Counted from the stretch's first letter, positions 47,436-59,700 are shown. The stretch: 64,000 bases of DNA from Culex pipiens pallens (GCF_016801865.2 NC_068938.1:47885808-47949807); one strand, 5' to 3'. Made by a program: numbers and translations. The notes: generated from the letters alone by a model not told the origin.

Positions 47436-47936
47436 TATTTCAAATCATGTTTTTGCGCACCCAAAATTTACTCTTCAGTGTTTAAGGCCAATATGCTCTT
47501 CGGAAGGAACCGGTCAAGAAAAATTTCAAATGGGCAACAGCGGCAGAGTAAGCAAGCCAGAGAGGGTGAAGAAAAGCCCCAAGAAATCGCTCCCTCTCCT
47601 TTGTTCTGCTGTTCGTAAAGCTGTTTCTTGACCCCTTTCCTTCCGATCAGCGTACTAGCCTTTAGCAGCAAAACAATAATTTGTGTTCTTGCCATAATTT
47701 TTTGTTTCTAAATTAAAAGAAAAAAAACTTTTACAGATAAAACGATTTGCTTCCTTAAATACATGGTAGTATCAAAAACTTTTCTACTTTTATATAGAAA
47801 ATTTTGAGCTTTCTACGAATATTCACTATCGCGAACTTTTAATCCAACGAACATTTTTTTTTAACAAAACAGTTTTTTTTTTCGTTGTGTTGGCGTGAGA
47901 TCGGGCCTTTATAACACTTCTGTGGTTTTTTTAAAT
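47436..47936. other. Non-coding DNA with a small GC-richer part
   Basis: No gene supported; the overlapping 67- and 75-codon frames on opposite strands have no family features. Confidence 0.3.
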
Positions 47937-48078
47937 CTAGAGTTTTTTTTATTAGGTCCTATAAACATATGAAAGACAATGGTTTATTGGTCCTTTTCAA
48001 AAAAAACTCTGGAAATGACCTTTAAGCTATTGTCTTTCATATGTTTATATGACTTTTTCAAAAAAAAAAAAAACACTA
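47937..48078. repeat. Hairpin repeat at the left edge of the 48-51 kb element
   Basis: CTATAAACATATGAAAGACAAT and its near-complement ATTGTCTTTCATATGTTTATAT face each other about 35 bp apart. The outer flanks CTAGAGTTTTTTTT and AAAAAAAACACTAG are also inverted. Confidence 0.7.
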
Positions 48079-48239
48079 GACCATAGACTAATAAAAGACT
48101 ACACAGTGGGCTCTGAACCATGACTCAACCTTTTTATGACCCCTCGGCACGACCGGTTCACTGTCAAAAATGATAGATCGAAATGTCATCAACTGGCAGC
48201 TCTGACTTTGACATGACATTTCGCGCAATGTAATTGTTT

Positions 48240-48995
48240 ATGTTATTGTTTTGATTCAAACGGAACAAGTTCCGGATGAGGACGGTGATTACTAGAGTGA
48301 ACCATCGTCCGGGGGAATCTTGAGGGTGGTCGAATTTCTAGCGATTCACATTCCGCGTGTCTGCTGAGAGATGGACGCGCCTACGCTAGAAGGTCATTCC
48401 GCGATTCGAATGGCAACTGGGCCTCACCATCGAGGGCAACAAGCAGCTTTCGATCGATTTCAGACTTTTAATCGTCATCCTCCCAGAAAACGATCATGTG
48501 AACACCGTCGGGTTTGCCAAGCACAGCCGGCGTATCTAGACGCGGGCCGCCTCCGGTTAGTACCGCTAGGGCAAAACCGACTTCCTCCAACCCGTAATCT
48601 TCACCCTGAGAGGCTAGAAAGTCATTAGAGACGCTATCTAGACCACGACGTACTGCACCTACTTTAAAAACCTCAACACGGCCAAGATCTTTGCCAATAA
48701 CTGCCAACTTGGCATTCCCAACCCCAGAGTTAACGTCGTCAAACAAAAATTCGTCCTCGAACCAGCTTCACCGACAAAGAGTACGACCTCCCCGGGCACC
48801 GATATGGGCGAGCTGTACGCGGGGGCAACAACTGGAACTGGCAACCAGGAAGTGAAACAACCCTCCGCTCAGATTGTCAGCAAGCAGGGGCAGGGCATTC
48901 CATCCTTGAAGTTACCAGCGGAGTTCAGCACAGTTTGTTCCAAAGGAAGTCCGGAACCGAAACCCGAAACAAAAACGCGGTTACTTTATATCATA
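48240..48995 (+). pseudogene. Unidentified gene remnant, frames broken
   Basis: The base composition and codon-like texture are those of coding DNA on the plus strand. Open stretches such as WQLGLTIEGNKQLSIDF (about 48405-48460) and the 64-codon stretch at 48804-48998 are separated by stops and shifts of frame. I do not recognise the parent protein. The absence of clear introns suggests a processed copy. Confidence 0.4.
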
Positions 48996-49010
48996 TAGGT
49001 ACTTGAGGGT

Positions 49011-49345
49011 TTATTTATGAAAGCTGTTTAAAAAAAAATCACAGTTCTTCTTGACAACTCCTCGTTCCTCTGGATGGTTTTCCTCAGCTCCAGAATGGCC
49101 TTCTTCAGCAGCTCCTTCTCGTAGGCGTTCACCTTGAGCTGACCAATTTTCTTCTCGAGATTGTGTTACCCAGGAGCAGCGGCGTGGAGAAGTAAGTGGC
49201 CGTTCATGGCACGGTACAGGGCGAGGGCAAAACTGGTCCGGAGTAGGCCATCGAGAGCGTGGCGGAACTGGCATCGGCCTCCTGAATATGTTCCGTCAGG
49301 GCGGCAATCTTATCCTGGGGAAGCTCTGGGATTCACTGAGATGAT
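49011..49345 (-). pseudogene. Unidentified gene remnant with coiled-coil-like text
   Basis: On the minus strand a coding-like stretch includes KIGQLKVNAYEKELLKKAIL (reading about 49150 down to 49080), with heptad-like charge spacing. It is interrupted upstream by stops and frame shifts. The parent gene was not recognised. Confidence 0.35.
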
Positions 49346-49794
49346 ATTCTCGCCGGAGTGACCTCTAGTAAATCCCGCTCTTTCACCAAACAAATATTAC
49401 TGCACAGCTGATTGACTTTTTCGCAGCCTGCTGCCTTGATTGCAAAGCAAAACAAAAACAAACAAGATGCACGCGTAAATCAGCACAAAACGAAATCGAA
49501 AAAGTCAGCGCTGCCAGGTCGATCTGTCATACGAGGGGCTAGCCGATGCGGTTCACCGTGGTACCCGCGGTTCACATCTTATGAGTCATACCTTAGATTA
49601 TTAATTACCTAGATGTCTCACTTCGGGATTTTTCCATACATCCAGTTGGCGACACCCCTTTAGCGCTCCGAGCGCCACCACAGTCAAGTTACAGGTACTA
49701 AATTGGTAAACAAGATCGTAGTACTCATGACACTTTCCTGTTTCAAATTGGTTTTTCTTCTTGACAACAAAGTGTCACCAAATGTTTAGTTCCG

Positions 49795-50239
49795 AATTTC
49801 TTCAATTGTTACATTTTTGAATGTGGAATGGAAATTCGTACAGTGCCACAAAAAGGACCGACCTACCTTACGGCGGATCGAATTGGACGGGATTGACGTC
49901 ACGTCCTCGATTCGGCCAATTTTCATCGACGAACAGGCCATGGCACGGAGTGCCATTTCCTCCTTAGGCAAATTAATGCGCAGCGCGGTGATCCCCAGCA
50001 AATAAAACTTCTCGGCGGCATCCTAAGCACCGTAGGGCTGCTCGTCGTGATTGACCTTGACTTAAATGCCGCCGTAGATCGGTTTTCTTGCCAGACAGAT
50101 CTGTGACGTTGACAAAGGTGTCGTTGAAGCTGGCGTAGATGTGGGCCAGTCCGGAAACGATCCAGCCCTCGCGATCCTTCTGTCCGAGTGACACCTGGAC
50201 CTCCTCCTTGAAGGTTTTTTTTTTCTTGTGGGGAGCCAT
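49795..50239 (-). pseudogene. RpS14: Ribosomal protein S14 (uS11) processed pseudogene
   Basis: The first frame starts with a MAPHKKKKTFKEEVQVSLG-like N-terminus, then contains GLAHIYASFNDTFVNVTDLSG, the well-known N-terminal part of the small-subunit protein S14. The frame then shifts. A second frame carries LGITALRINL and SSMKIGRIEDVTSIPSNSIR, the C-terminal part. The segment rich in G, T and P between them in the functional protein is deleted or replaced. It has no introns and several frame breaks, so it is a dead copy, probably of retroposed origin. It sits inside the 48-51 kb element. Confidence 0.88.
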
Positions 50240-50477
50240 GCGCGTGTTTATTGGGCTAGCACGGCCGCCCGGGTGGTCATCCGAAGCCTCAAAGTGACCT
50301 GGAGTTCAAAAATAACCCCGAGCCGTGAGAGGAGGAGATGAGCAAACAGCATAAGCATAAGTCAATGAATTTGTCAATGTATTGTGAAAATTAAGGATTA
50401 TTTAGCCTGCAAACAATCTTCTAGCTTTGCCTTCGAGTTTAACCATTTATTTGAAATTGTTTACAAAAAATGTCTTC

Positions 50478-50690
50478 CTATTGCACTATTTCTTGCCATC
50501 TCAGCGACAGTTGGTTGGCACTGCCGTTTGAGAAGCGAGTTGTGGATGGCTTCGTGGGTCGCTGCGACATGTGCTGCGATTCTTGGGCCAGTTCATTTTG
50601 CAGGCTTCGCCACAGTTGATTCCACCAGAAGTGGTTCTCTCGGAGCTTTTGCTGTTGGAATTCTGCAGCACCCAGGTCAGTCATGGCCAC
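50478..50690 (-). pseudogene. Coding-like fragment of unknown origin
   Basis: A 70-codon minus-strand frame (MAMTDLGAAEFQQQKLRENH..., rich in Q, W and N) has coding-like composition within the element, but no family was recognised and no splice sites are evident. Confidence 0.3.
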
Positions 50691-51387
50691 TGGATCGTCT
50701 TAAGTTGCGATGGTCGAAGTTGAACTGGAGAATTCGGCTTCTTGTACGCGATCGAACATCAAGTTGGACGGAACACAACCCGCGGGGTCTGTGAAAGTTG
50801 GACCTTTGTGATGACAATTTGTATAAAACTTGTAAATTACCTCACCTGCATTTGCTGACAAAATTTAACTACAAACATCAAGATTTAATTTTCGTCCATT
50901 TCGTTTGCTTCATTTCCATCCAATACTCCATCGATTCTGCTTTCATCGCCGACCGCTTCACTGAGGTTGTTTGGAGTATCGATGCTACTGCTGATGGCGA
51001 GATCGACAGATCCAAATTTTGGTTAACTTCCGGACATAAGATTTGCTCAATCGACAATCCACGGAGTTGGCGATTCTACGACAGGTGAAAAAGGCACGAG
51101 AATTGACAGATACAATGTCAACAAAGTTAGTGGTTCTTAGGTTGCTATGATATCGAACTAAACCCACACAACACTGAACTAAAATTCGAGGGAGCAACTT
51201 TTTCAAAAATTCCCGAAGGGGAAATTAGTACCTGTGAATTGCCACCAGGTGTAAACGTGGCGTGGCGGTAGTGTCGCCAGCCCCAACAGGGGAGTGGCAT
51301 ATCTATATATTATTAGTCTATGGTCATACTTTTTGGAAAATTTTGTTCGGAGTGTTTAGTCTTTAATTAGTCTATGACTAGACTTTT

Positions 51388-51507
51388 ATCTTTACCCAAT
51401 TGAGTAAGCTAAAATCAAAAAGTTCTCCCCAAATGACCCAGTTAACACCAACTCCACCCGCTTTGTTTACATTACCATTTTTCGTCCGCCATGTTGAAAA
51501 CGACGCA
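51388..51507. other. Short spacer between the 3.3-kb element and the palindrome
   Basis: About 120 bp of apparently single-copy DNA (with TTTACATTACCATTTTTCGTC). It may be the original promoter-side DNA of the downstream gene. Confidence 0.4.
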
Positions 51508-53374
51508 CCCCTGTAAAAAGTTTGACAGTTCTCAATCTGAGCAATCAGCCAACGAAATCGGGTGTCTTCTAAAACGACCGACCAGTAAACCTACTAAGTT
51601 GGCATGCGTCGATGCCAACGTTTCAGTCGATCTATTAATCGGCAAATTAGATTGGCTTTAGTCGGGCATGCACGGAAACACACTAAGTTGGTCGAAGAAT
51701 CGATCAATGAAATACGTTTTAGTGTTGTTTACTAAATGGACTTAGGTAAATTATTTCCGCGTTAATTTGAACCGAAATTCTTGCAATTTTCAATGTTGTA
51801 GCAGAAAGTAGCTTATACAAAGTTTGGTAAGTATTTTCTAAGTGTTTCAGTAATCATTTTTAAGAAAAATAGGCAAGTTTATTGTTTCAAGTGTTTGTTT
51901 GTTTTTAATTTTTTTCAAGGTGATGAACCAAAACATAGTTTTGAGGTAGCGGTTCCAGCAGAAGGCCCGGCGCTTCAATTGACCATCGGTGTATTTACTT
52001 AAATCTTTTGGGGTAAGTTTTTATTATGAAATATCTAATAAATTTTAATCACAGAACATTTGGAACTTTGTCCGGAAGTTCTAAAAAAAAAGACAATGAT
52101 TTCTAATTCGTAAATTTATTTTTAGGTGATTGAACTAGCAGCCGAAACGTTGTAGGTATGTAATCTATTACTTTTTGGCAACTTATTCATCCGCCGGCTC
52201 CATTAAGTCACAGTTTCCCGGATTTCTCCGGGGACAGTGATTTTAATCAACCCACTAATCGGCCAACTTCGTATGGTCGAGTTGGCTGATTGCGAATAAC
52301 GGTTAGTCGGCTTACGTCTGGGTTAAATTTCCATAAGCGTATGTTGCAACATTGACCGATTAGTCGGCTATTTCGTCAGTCGATTCATCCGACTAAACCC
52401 GATTATATTTTAGGAACAGTAGGGTGTTTTTTCTACAGGGACCCCTGTAGAAAAATCACCCTACTGTTTCTAAAATATAATCGGGTTTAGTCGGATGAAT
52501 CGACTGACGAAATAGCCGACTAATCGGTCAATGTTGCAACATACGCTTATGGAAATTTAACCCAGACGTAAGCCGACTAATCGGTATTCGCAATCAGCCT
52601 ACTCGACCATACGAAGTTGGCCGATTAGTAGGTTGATTAAAATTACTGTCCCCGGAGAAATCCGGGAAACTGTGACTTAATGGAGCCGGCGGATGAATAA
52701 GTTGCCAAAAAGTAATAGATTACATACCTACAACGTTTCGGCTGCTAGTTCAATCACCTAAAAATAAATTTACGAATTAGAAATCATTGTCTTTTTTTTT
52801 AGAACTTCCGGACAAAGTTCCAAATGTTCTGTGATTAAAATTTATTAGATATTTCATAATAAAAACTTACCCCAAAAGATTTAAGTAAATACACCGATGG
52901 TCAATTGAAGCGCCGGGCCTTCTCCTGGGACCGCTACCTCAAAACTATGTTTTGGTTCATCACCTTGAAAAAAATTAAAAACAAACAAACACTTGAAACA
53001 ATAAACTTGCCTATTTTTCTTAAAAATGATTACTGAAACACTTAGAAAATACTTACCAAACTTTGTATAAGCTACTTTCTGCTACAACATTGAAAATTGC
53101 AAGAATTTCGGTTCAAATTAACGCGGAAATAATTTACCTAAGTCCATTTAGTAAACAACACTAAAACGTATTTCATTGATCGATTCTTCGACCAACTTAG
53201 TGTGTTTCCGTGCATGCCCGACTAAAGCCAATCTAATTTGCCGATTAATAGATCGACTGAAACGTTGGCATCGACGCATGCCAACTTAGTAGGTTTACTG
53301 GTCGGTCGTTTTAGAAGACACCCGATTTCGTTGGCTGATTGCTCAGATTGAGAACTGTCAAACTTTTTACAGGG
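51508..53374. repeat. Nearly perfect 1.87-kb palindrome (two 0.93-kb arms)
   Basis: Outer ends CCCTGTAAAAAGTTTGACAG and CTGTCAAACTTTTTACAGGG are exact complements, and the arms stay nearly identical to the centre at about 52441 (CTACAGGG/CCCTGTAG). The centre repeats the outer-end motif CCCTGTARAAA, so each arm has matching inverted ends of its own. The arms contain many CGACTAATCGG-like strings. Three exon-like pieces with GT donors also occur: a donor at 51827, then 51920-52012 and 52126-52155. No long coding frame. It lies directly upstream of the plus-strand gene. Confidence 0.93.
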
Positions 53375-53780
53375 ACTGTCAGTTCTGACAGTCCCCCTTT
53401 TCTCGTCGCAGTGTGCGTGCCATCCAAGGCCAGCCATCAGCAGCAGAAAATCATTTTTCTAATCGTGTGTTTGTTGCAGGAAGAAACTTCCGAAGATTTT
53501 CGATTCCGCAATTTGGGCCCGATTCTGGCCGCTTCCGGACCGGTAGTGCACGGGACGTTTTCGGCGGAGTGCTTTTACGGTTGTGGTCGGTGGAATTTCG
53601 CGATTTGCGTGAAGGGGGGAAAGTGTAGAAATTTTCATCATCCTTCCGAGTTTTGTTTGCCGCAGCGGCTGTCATGAGCTCACTGCAGAAAAGCACGTCG
53701 CCCTTTTCTGCTTGGATCTAAGCAGGCAGGCGACGACGGATTTGTTTTGGTTTTGCAAGGGTTGATTTGGGGAGAGTGCG
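53375..53780 (+). promoter_or_regulatory. 5' region of the plus-strand SIM-rich gene
   Basis: GC-rich single-copy DNA lies between the palindrome and the ATG. GGGACTGTCAG/TCTGACAGTCCC at 53372-53395 forms a 24-bp near-palindrome at the palindrome's edge. TTTGTTGCAG at 53470-53479 looks like a splice acceptor, so a 5' UTR intron is possible. Frames at 53339-53696 on both strands have no family features. Confidence 0.4.
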
Positions 53781-56700
53781 ATGTTTTCCCCGGTGCAAGG
53801 GTCGATTTGGGACCGCATTAAGATTAAGAACTCACAGTTGAACAATTCGAGGGCGCAGAGCTCGATGACGGTTCCCGGGACGGTGTCGGAGTGGGATTTG
53901 AGTCAGGTGGATTTGCGTGGTGGGGAGGAAGAGGATGGGTCGCGGAAGCCGATTCCGACGATTGAATTGGAGGACGATGATGATGAAGATGATTTGGAGA
54001 GTGCCAGTGTGAGGGGGGAGGAACCGTTGCGGGGGTTCCCGTCTGCCCATCGGATTCATGTGGTGCCGGTTCAGATGGAGGCATCGAGTCCGGTGATGGT
54101 CGGAGATGCCCACAGTCGGAGTCTGGTGCGGCGGTCGATTCATGAGTACCGTCCGCTGGATGAGTCGCTGCCGGGGGAGAGTTTCCAGATGCACAGCAGT
54201 TCGGCGACGGCTGGGATAATCGTGAACCGATCGTACAATAAGAAGCCGGGCAATCCGTTGAGGGACAACTACTTCAGCAGCAGTGTGCTGGACACGCCAC
54301 CCTCGCCGGGAATGCTGCCCGTGGCGAGTATCTTTGGCGAGAGTCGGCCGACCAGTACGGAACCGAGGATTGGTGAGTTTGACTTGGCGTAATTGTATTT
54401 CATCAGATATTGACGCTCTCTTTCCTTCCAGTGATGACCGCCAACCACTACGAAAAGCGCATCATTCGTCGTTCCGTGGAGAAACCTTCGTCCACGACGA
54501 CGGCAACGACGGCCAGTAGCGGCAGCTCGAGTCGGGAGCGTCGCCGGGAAAAGAACAACGCCCCGTACAAGCTGCTCGGCGTGATCGATCTGGAGCCGGA
54601 TTCGGAAACGGAATCTGCGGACACGTACCCTGACGGACCGAGCTGTCTGGACAATACCACAACGACCACGGTCATGGAGAGCTTCGTGAGTCGGAAGGTG
54701 TTGAACTCGCCGGAGGTGGCCGCAACTCCGCGCGTTACCAGCAGCAGTGACTTAGTTCCGGCGACGACAACGAATGGTGAGGGCAAAGTGCTGACGATTG
54801 AAATCGACGAGGATGAAGAGGCGTTCGATGAGGAAGATACGCGGATGGAGCTGTCCGAGGCGGAGGACGAACCGGCGTTGATTCCGGAAGGTTGTGAAGC
54901 AGATAAGGAGGTCGAAGTCGATGAGCAGTGTACACTGAGCGATTCGGACAGCTCGACGGCGCAGGTCAATCCTTCGTCACTGGCCAACTCGTTTTGGGAC
55001 GTTTCAAGCTCGGGCTGCAACAAGCAACCCGGTTGCGAACGAAGTGGATCTTCGAGGGCGAACAAAGAGACGGAGTTTGACCTGCTGCTGGACCGGATCA
55101 ACCAGCAAGTCCCCGCCATGTCCCAGCACGATCGCATCGAGCACTGGCGGGTAACGAAGGAAGATCTGCTGTACTCGATACCAACGGTGGCGGAAATTGA
55201 CTCCGGCAAACCGGCCAAACGACCCATGGACGGTCCAATCCACATCTCCAGCAGCGAAAGCAGCACCGACTCGGAAACGAGCGCCAGCCCAAGTTTGCTT
55301 GCGGCCAAGCAGCAACGTGCCAGCATCAAGAAACGACGCACCGGCGAAGAACTGGCCACCGGAGAACGTTCCTCACCCTCGCTGCACCTGAGCGAAGAGT
55401 TGGATTTTCGGAGGAGCCAAATTAATCCCGAAATTGACAAAATAAGCATGATCCAGTGCCGCAAGAACTACCACAAATTCCCCACTCGATTCCATCGTGC
55501 AACCAACGAAAACGAAGAAGCGAACCGCCCCCAAGACCCGTACGTAGAACTCATGAGCCGGAAGGACTCGGAAAGTGACAAATTCGCCACGTACCTGCGC
55601 CGCAACAACCCAGCCTACCGGCCGGATCTCAAAGCTCTGCAGCAACGCGGTCTCACCGACAACAAAGTAGCCGTCGTCGTGCTGTCACCGCTCAGTTTGC
55701 AAACAGCCGAAACGTCACCACAACCTCAACCCGAACGACGCCGCTCGGACGATCGCGTCTCGCAGCGGTACGGCAAAGAGCGCAAACTTCGCTACAAAGT
55801 GCGCAAACCGCGCAACAAAAAGAAGATCGTCGTCGTGGCGTCCAACCTGCGCAGCAGCTACCGCCGGCTCATCATGAAGCAAAGCTCGCTCCGCAACGGT
55901 AAGATCCGCAAGAAGGCGTCCTTCGTCAGTCTGCTTAGCGCGAAAAAGAAGAAATCGCGAACGCCGGAACTGAAGCCGGAGCTGGTAGTCGCCCGGACGC
56001 GGGCCCGCGTCTCCGTGGACAGTGCCGTGAGTAGCAGCACCTCGGCGGAGCACAAGAAGCGCGTCGAGACGGCGGTCGTGCCGAACGAGTTGCGGACGAT
56101 GAAGAATCCGCTGGTTCGGGCGAACGGGGAAGTGCTGGCGGTGTACTACTTTGTGGACAAGCTGGTCGTGGTGCAGCAGGAGCTGGTCAGTTTTTGGGGC
56201 TGCTCGAAGCTGGCCGCGTTGCTCGGGTTGAGCCAGGAGTTGCGGCTGCTGGGGCAGTGCAAGAGGGCGCAAACGGGTGAGTGACCTTGGGATCGGGGAA
56301 GAACAATAGGCGGTTGGAGGTTTCTTTGTTTGATAGCCGGATACGGATAACAATAAGGACTTGATCTGAAACATGGCTTTTTTGGTTAGATTTTTTCGAG
56401 CTCGGTTTAGCAACGCGTGAAACCGAAACATAACCTTTATCAAATTCATCTAGGGCAGATGTCCTTATTTTAGGCCTACTAGACAGAACGCACTTTTAAT
56501 TTGAGGTATTCTGAAAGGTAGCTATTTTAATGGGAATGCAATACTCCAATTTTTCATATTTTTGTTTAGCTATTTTCAAAGTAAACTTTTTTCGTCAATT
56601 CTTAATGTCCAAATAAGCCATTTTTCATAAATTGGTTTTCCACACAAATTGTTGGGAAAATCTATACAAAGATGCTTTGAAAATATTTGCAAAGGAGTAT

Positions 56701-59700
56701 TAAATACATTAAACAAATTTTGTTTTGATAAGAGATCTTCTGATCGATTTAGTGTATTTGGTAAAGTTGTAGGTAATGATTAGGGCTTCTAGGTAAAAGG
56801 GCTCATCTACAAAAAATAATTTCCTGTGTTTGTTTTTCACTTTAACAATTTTTTTTTTCATTTTTGATGCGTTCCATAAACAGTGATTCTTCATTTAAAA
56901 AAAAAAACATATATTTTTAAAATTTCAAAATCACGACCGGTATTTTAAAATGGCATAGCGCTTATGAATTAAATCTTTTAAATATTTCCAGGAGATGAGA
57001 CAATTTTCCAATCTTTCATTTTTGACAGTTAAAATCGCATCTTTAGATTTCAAGTGTCGCCAATTGAAAAATGGCTAATTGCATATCAATTAGAATCAAG
57101 GTTTTTTTTTCGCTTCTCTTACTTTTAAAAGCTATACTTAGAGAATTTTCTCAGCTGTTTTTTTTTTCAAGAGATGGACGAGGAATGACACTCTTTTTGC
57201 AATTTGACAAGTAATTTTTTTTTCGAAAAATTTCAATAAAAATTGTTTCAACTCGAAAACTATGCATTTCATTAAAATTTTACTCAACTATTTCATTCAG
57301 ATTGCAAAATAATTTAACATCTGACCGATTCTTCGGCTTCTTTTCAACCTTAATCAGTCAACATTTTTGGCGTTTGAGTTAAGAAAACGCATTTAAAGAA
57401 CATTATACTTTTTAAATTATAATAAAAATGAAATTTTTCATTTAAAAAACCTAGAAAAAAACACATATTGAAAATTGTAAAACGTGACTTTTTGGTGTAG
57501 CTTCGCTAAAAATCGGTCGTCTGATTTTTGTTTACGGTCGATTTTGTACATTTTTATTTCTTTTATTTTTCCATCCATATGGCCAAAAAAGCCATTTTTC
57601 GTCATTGGTTCACCCATACAAGTATCCATACAATTTTGGTAGCTACAAAAATGATACGCAAATATTCAATAGTCTGTAAATTTTTTGATCTGTTTGGTGT
57701 CTTCGGCAGATAAAAAAAACACGGAAAATTATTTTTGCCGATTTTTTTAAATATTTTTTTAACAAAAATTAAATTTTTCGAAATCCTTATTTTTTATTTT
57801 TTTATTTTTTCTATGTGTTTTAAAATTTTGTTTTGAAAAAAATATATCCTACCCAATTTTTTAATTACTACAGTTATTAATGTAAAATCGATTTTTAATC
57901 GAAAAGTATTGACATTTTGATAATGTTCACCGTTTTAAAGTTATGGCCACTTAAAGTTTTACTTAACTAAAAAAAAAATGAAATAACAAGCCATAATCTC
58001 AACATTTGAATGAAAAAAGTGTTTTAAAATGCATTTTACACTAGTTCAGTTGTTTTGCAATCATTAGTTTTCAAAAAATTAAGATATGAGGAAAACAAAA
58101 ATTATAACGAAAAAAAAACTTTTTGCTGTACTGTACAATGTACATCGAAAAATCCAACAGATTTTTGAATGAACCCAAACATGTTGAAAATTATTCTAAA
58201 CGCAGGGGAATGCATTTTAAATTGATTTCAGCTGATTGCACTTGTTTTCCATTGAAATTTCGTAGTTAAAAAAATAAAGTTCAGAAGTCAATGACAAAAA
58301 TAGTTTTTTTTTAATTTTTGTAGTTTTCGATTTTTTTAAGTTGTGGAATCAAGACTATCATTGCAAAAGATTTGGGGATTTGGTTACCCAAAAAAAGTAA
58401 ATTTATATTTTTTATTTTTATATCGCGGCGAAATTTTTGCCAGTACTTCTCTATATTGGACTTTTAGAGCAAAGGCAAATCACGTCCGGCTCGGGAGAGA
58501 GAATGCACACGAAAAAATAGCGCGCGGTACTGTCAACAACATAGCAGGGTTGCCAGTTTAATCCTCTATGCCTCAAAAATGTGGGGCTTCCTTAAAAAAA
58601 AAAAAACAAAAAAAGCAGATTTTGGGAAATTGATTTTAGTGAAAAATGCTAATTAAAAAAACTGAATAGTGCTCATCAATACAACATACAACATTGCCGA
58701 AGACACCAAATCGATCATTAAATTCCAGTCTTCCCGAAACGCGCGCACGCCGTACATGCCGTACAAGTTTTCAGTGCAGATGAACCTCAAACACACCAGG
58801 CTACCATGTTCGAGTTCTCCCTGCACGGCGCACTCAAGTTTACACGCGGTGTAAACACGGGGTGCACACCTCGGGTACAACGCCGTGCGGCCGAAGAGCG
58901 TATAAAGAGACGAAAAAAATGACTGCTTCTCACTCTCTCTGTGGCAAACACTGTAGTGTGACTGCAGCGGAGAATGAAACACCACTTTACAGCAGAGGGA
59001 GCGTAAGGGAAATATTTTTGTCTCTTTTCTGCGTCGTCGGCCTGCACGGGGTTTGTACCCGAGGTGCAAGGTTCGGTTTAAACTTGAGGTTCGTGTACGG
59101 GTACAGCCTGTACACGGCAGAGTTTAAGTTTGCTTGTACGCGTGCACACGCGGTGCTGGTGTTTGATCGAGTACAGAAAACAGAGAACGCGGTTGAACGC
59201 GGTGCACGGGGATCACTGTTAAATTCCTTCGAGAGATACAGATTTTTGAAAATTTACGTAACATTTTTGTGGTGAAACGCAAGATGGCTTCTTTGGCCAT
59301 ACGAAAGGTCATTTCATTTCCGAAATTCGAAGAAAATTGTTCGTCTAATAATTATTTAACTTTCGAAAATATTTTTTTTAGAAGAATATAACTTGGTTTG
59401 CGTATCATAAACAAAAAAAAAACGAAAAAGGTAAAGTCTGTCAAAAATTAATTGGTGTGATAAAAAATGCGGGACTTTTTTCTTTGTGCTTATTTTTAAC
59501 TTAGGCCGTTGCAAATATTTTTTGAAGTTTATGTCCCTCGGCTCTGACCAAAGCCGACATAAACTTTGAAAAATATTTGCAACGGCCTTAGGCTGATTTT
59601 TTTTGATCTTTGAAAAGCATTAGGTTTTACAGCGTGACGTCACGAGCGCACACGCACACACATTTTTACTGAGACACAGGTGCAAAAAATGTAAACAGTG

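Larger units (their letters stand above)
48075..51387. mobile_element. 3.3-kb element with inverted ends carrying gene-derived fragments
   Basis: The left end (48077-48106, containing CCATAGACTAATAAAAGACT) and the right end (51351-51383, containing AGTCTTTAATTAGTCTATG) are imperfect inverted repeats of about 30 bp. A second, exact 15-bp match to the left end (TATTAGTCTATGGTC) lies just inside at 51311-51325. The contents are GC-rich and coding-like but broken. They include an RpS14 pseudogene and at least two other stretches with interrupted reading frames. A second pair of inverted segments (about 49645-49703 and 51225-51285, sharing GGCGACAC and ACAGGTACTAA) suggests a nested element. No transposase recognised. 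Confidence 0.6.

Noticed and set aside
54448..56449. Long minus-strand frames (338, 244 and 103 codons) opposite exon 2 of the SIM-rich gene
   Set aside because: The plus-strand reading has phase-consistent introns at every junction and continues into later exons; the minus-strand frames are low-complexity shadows.
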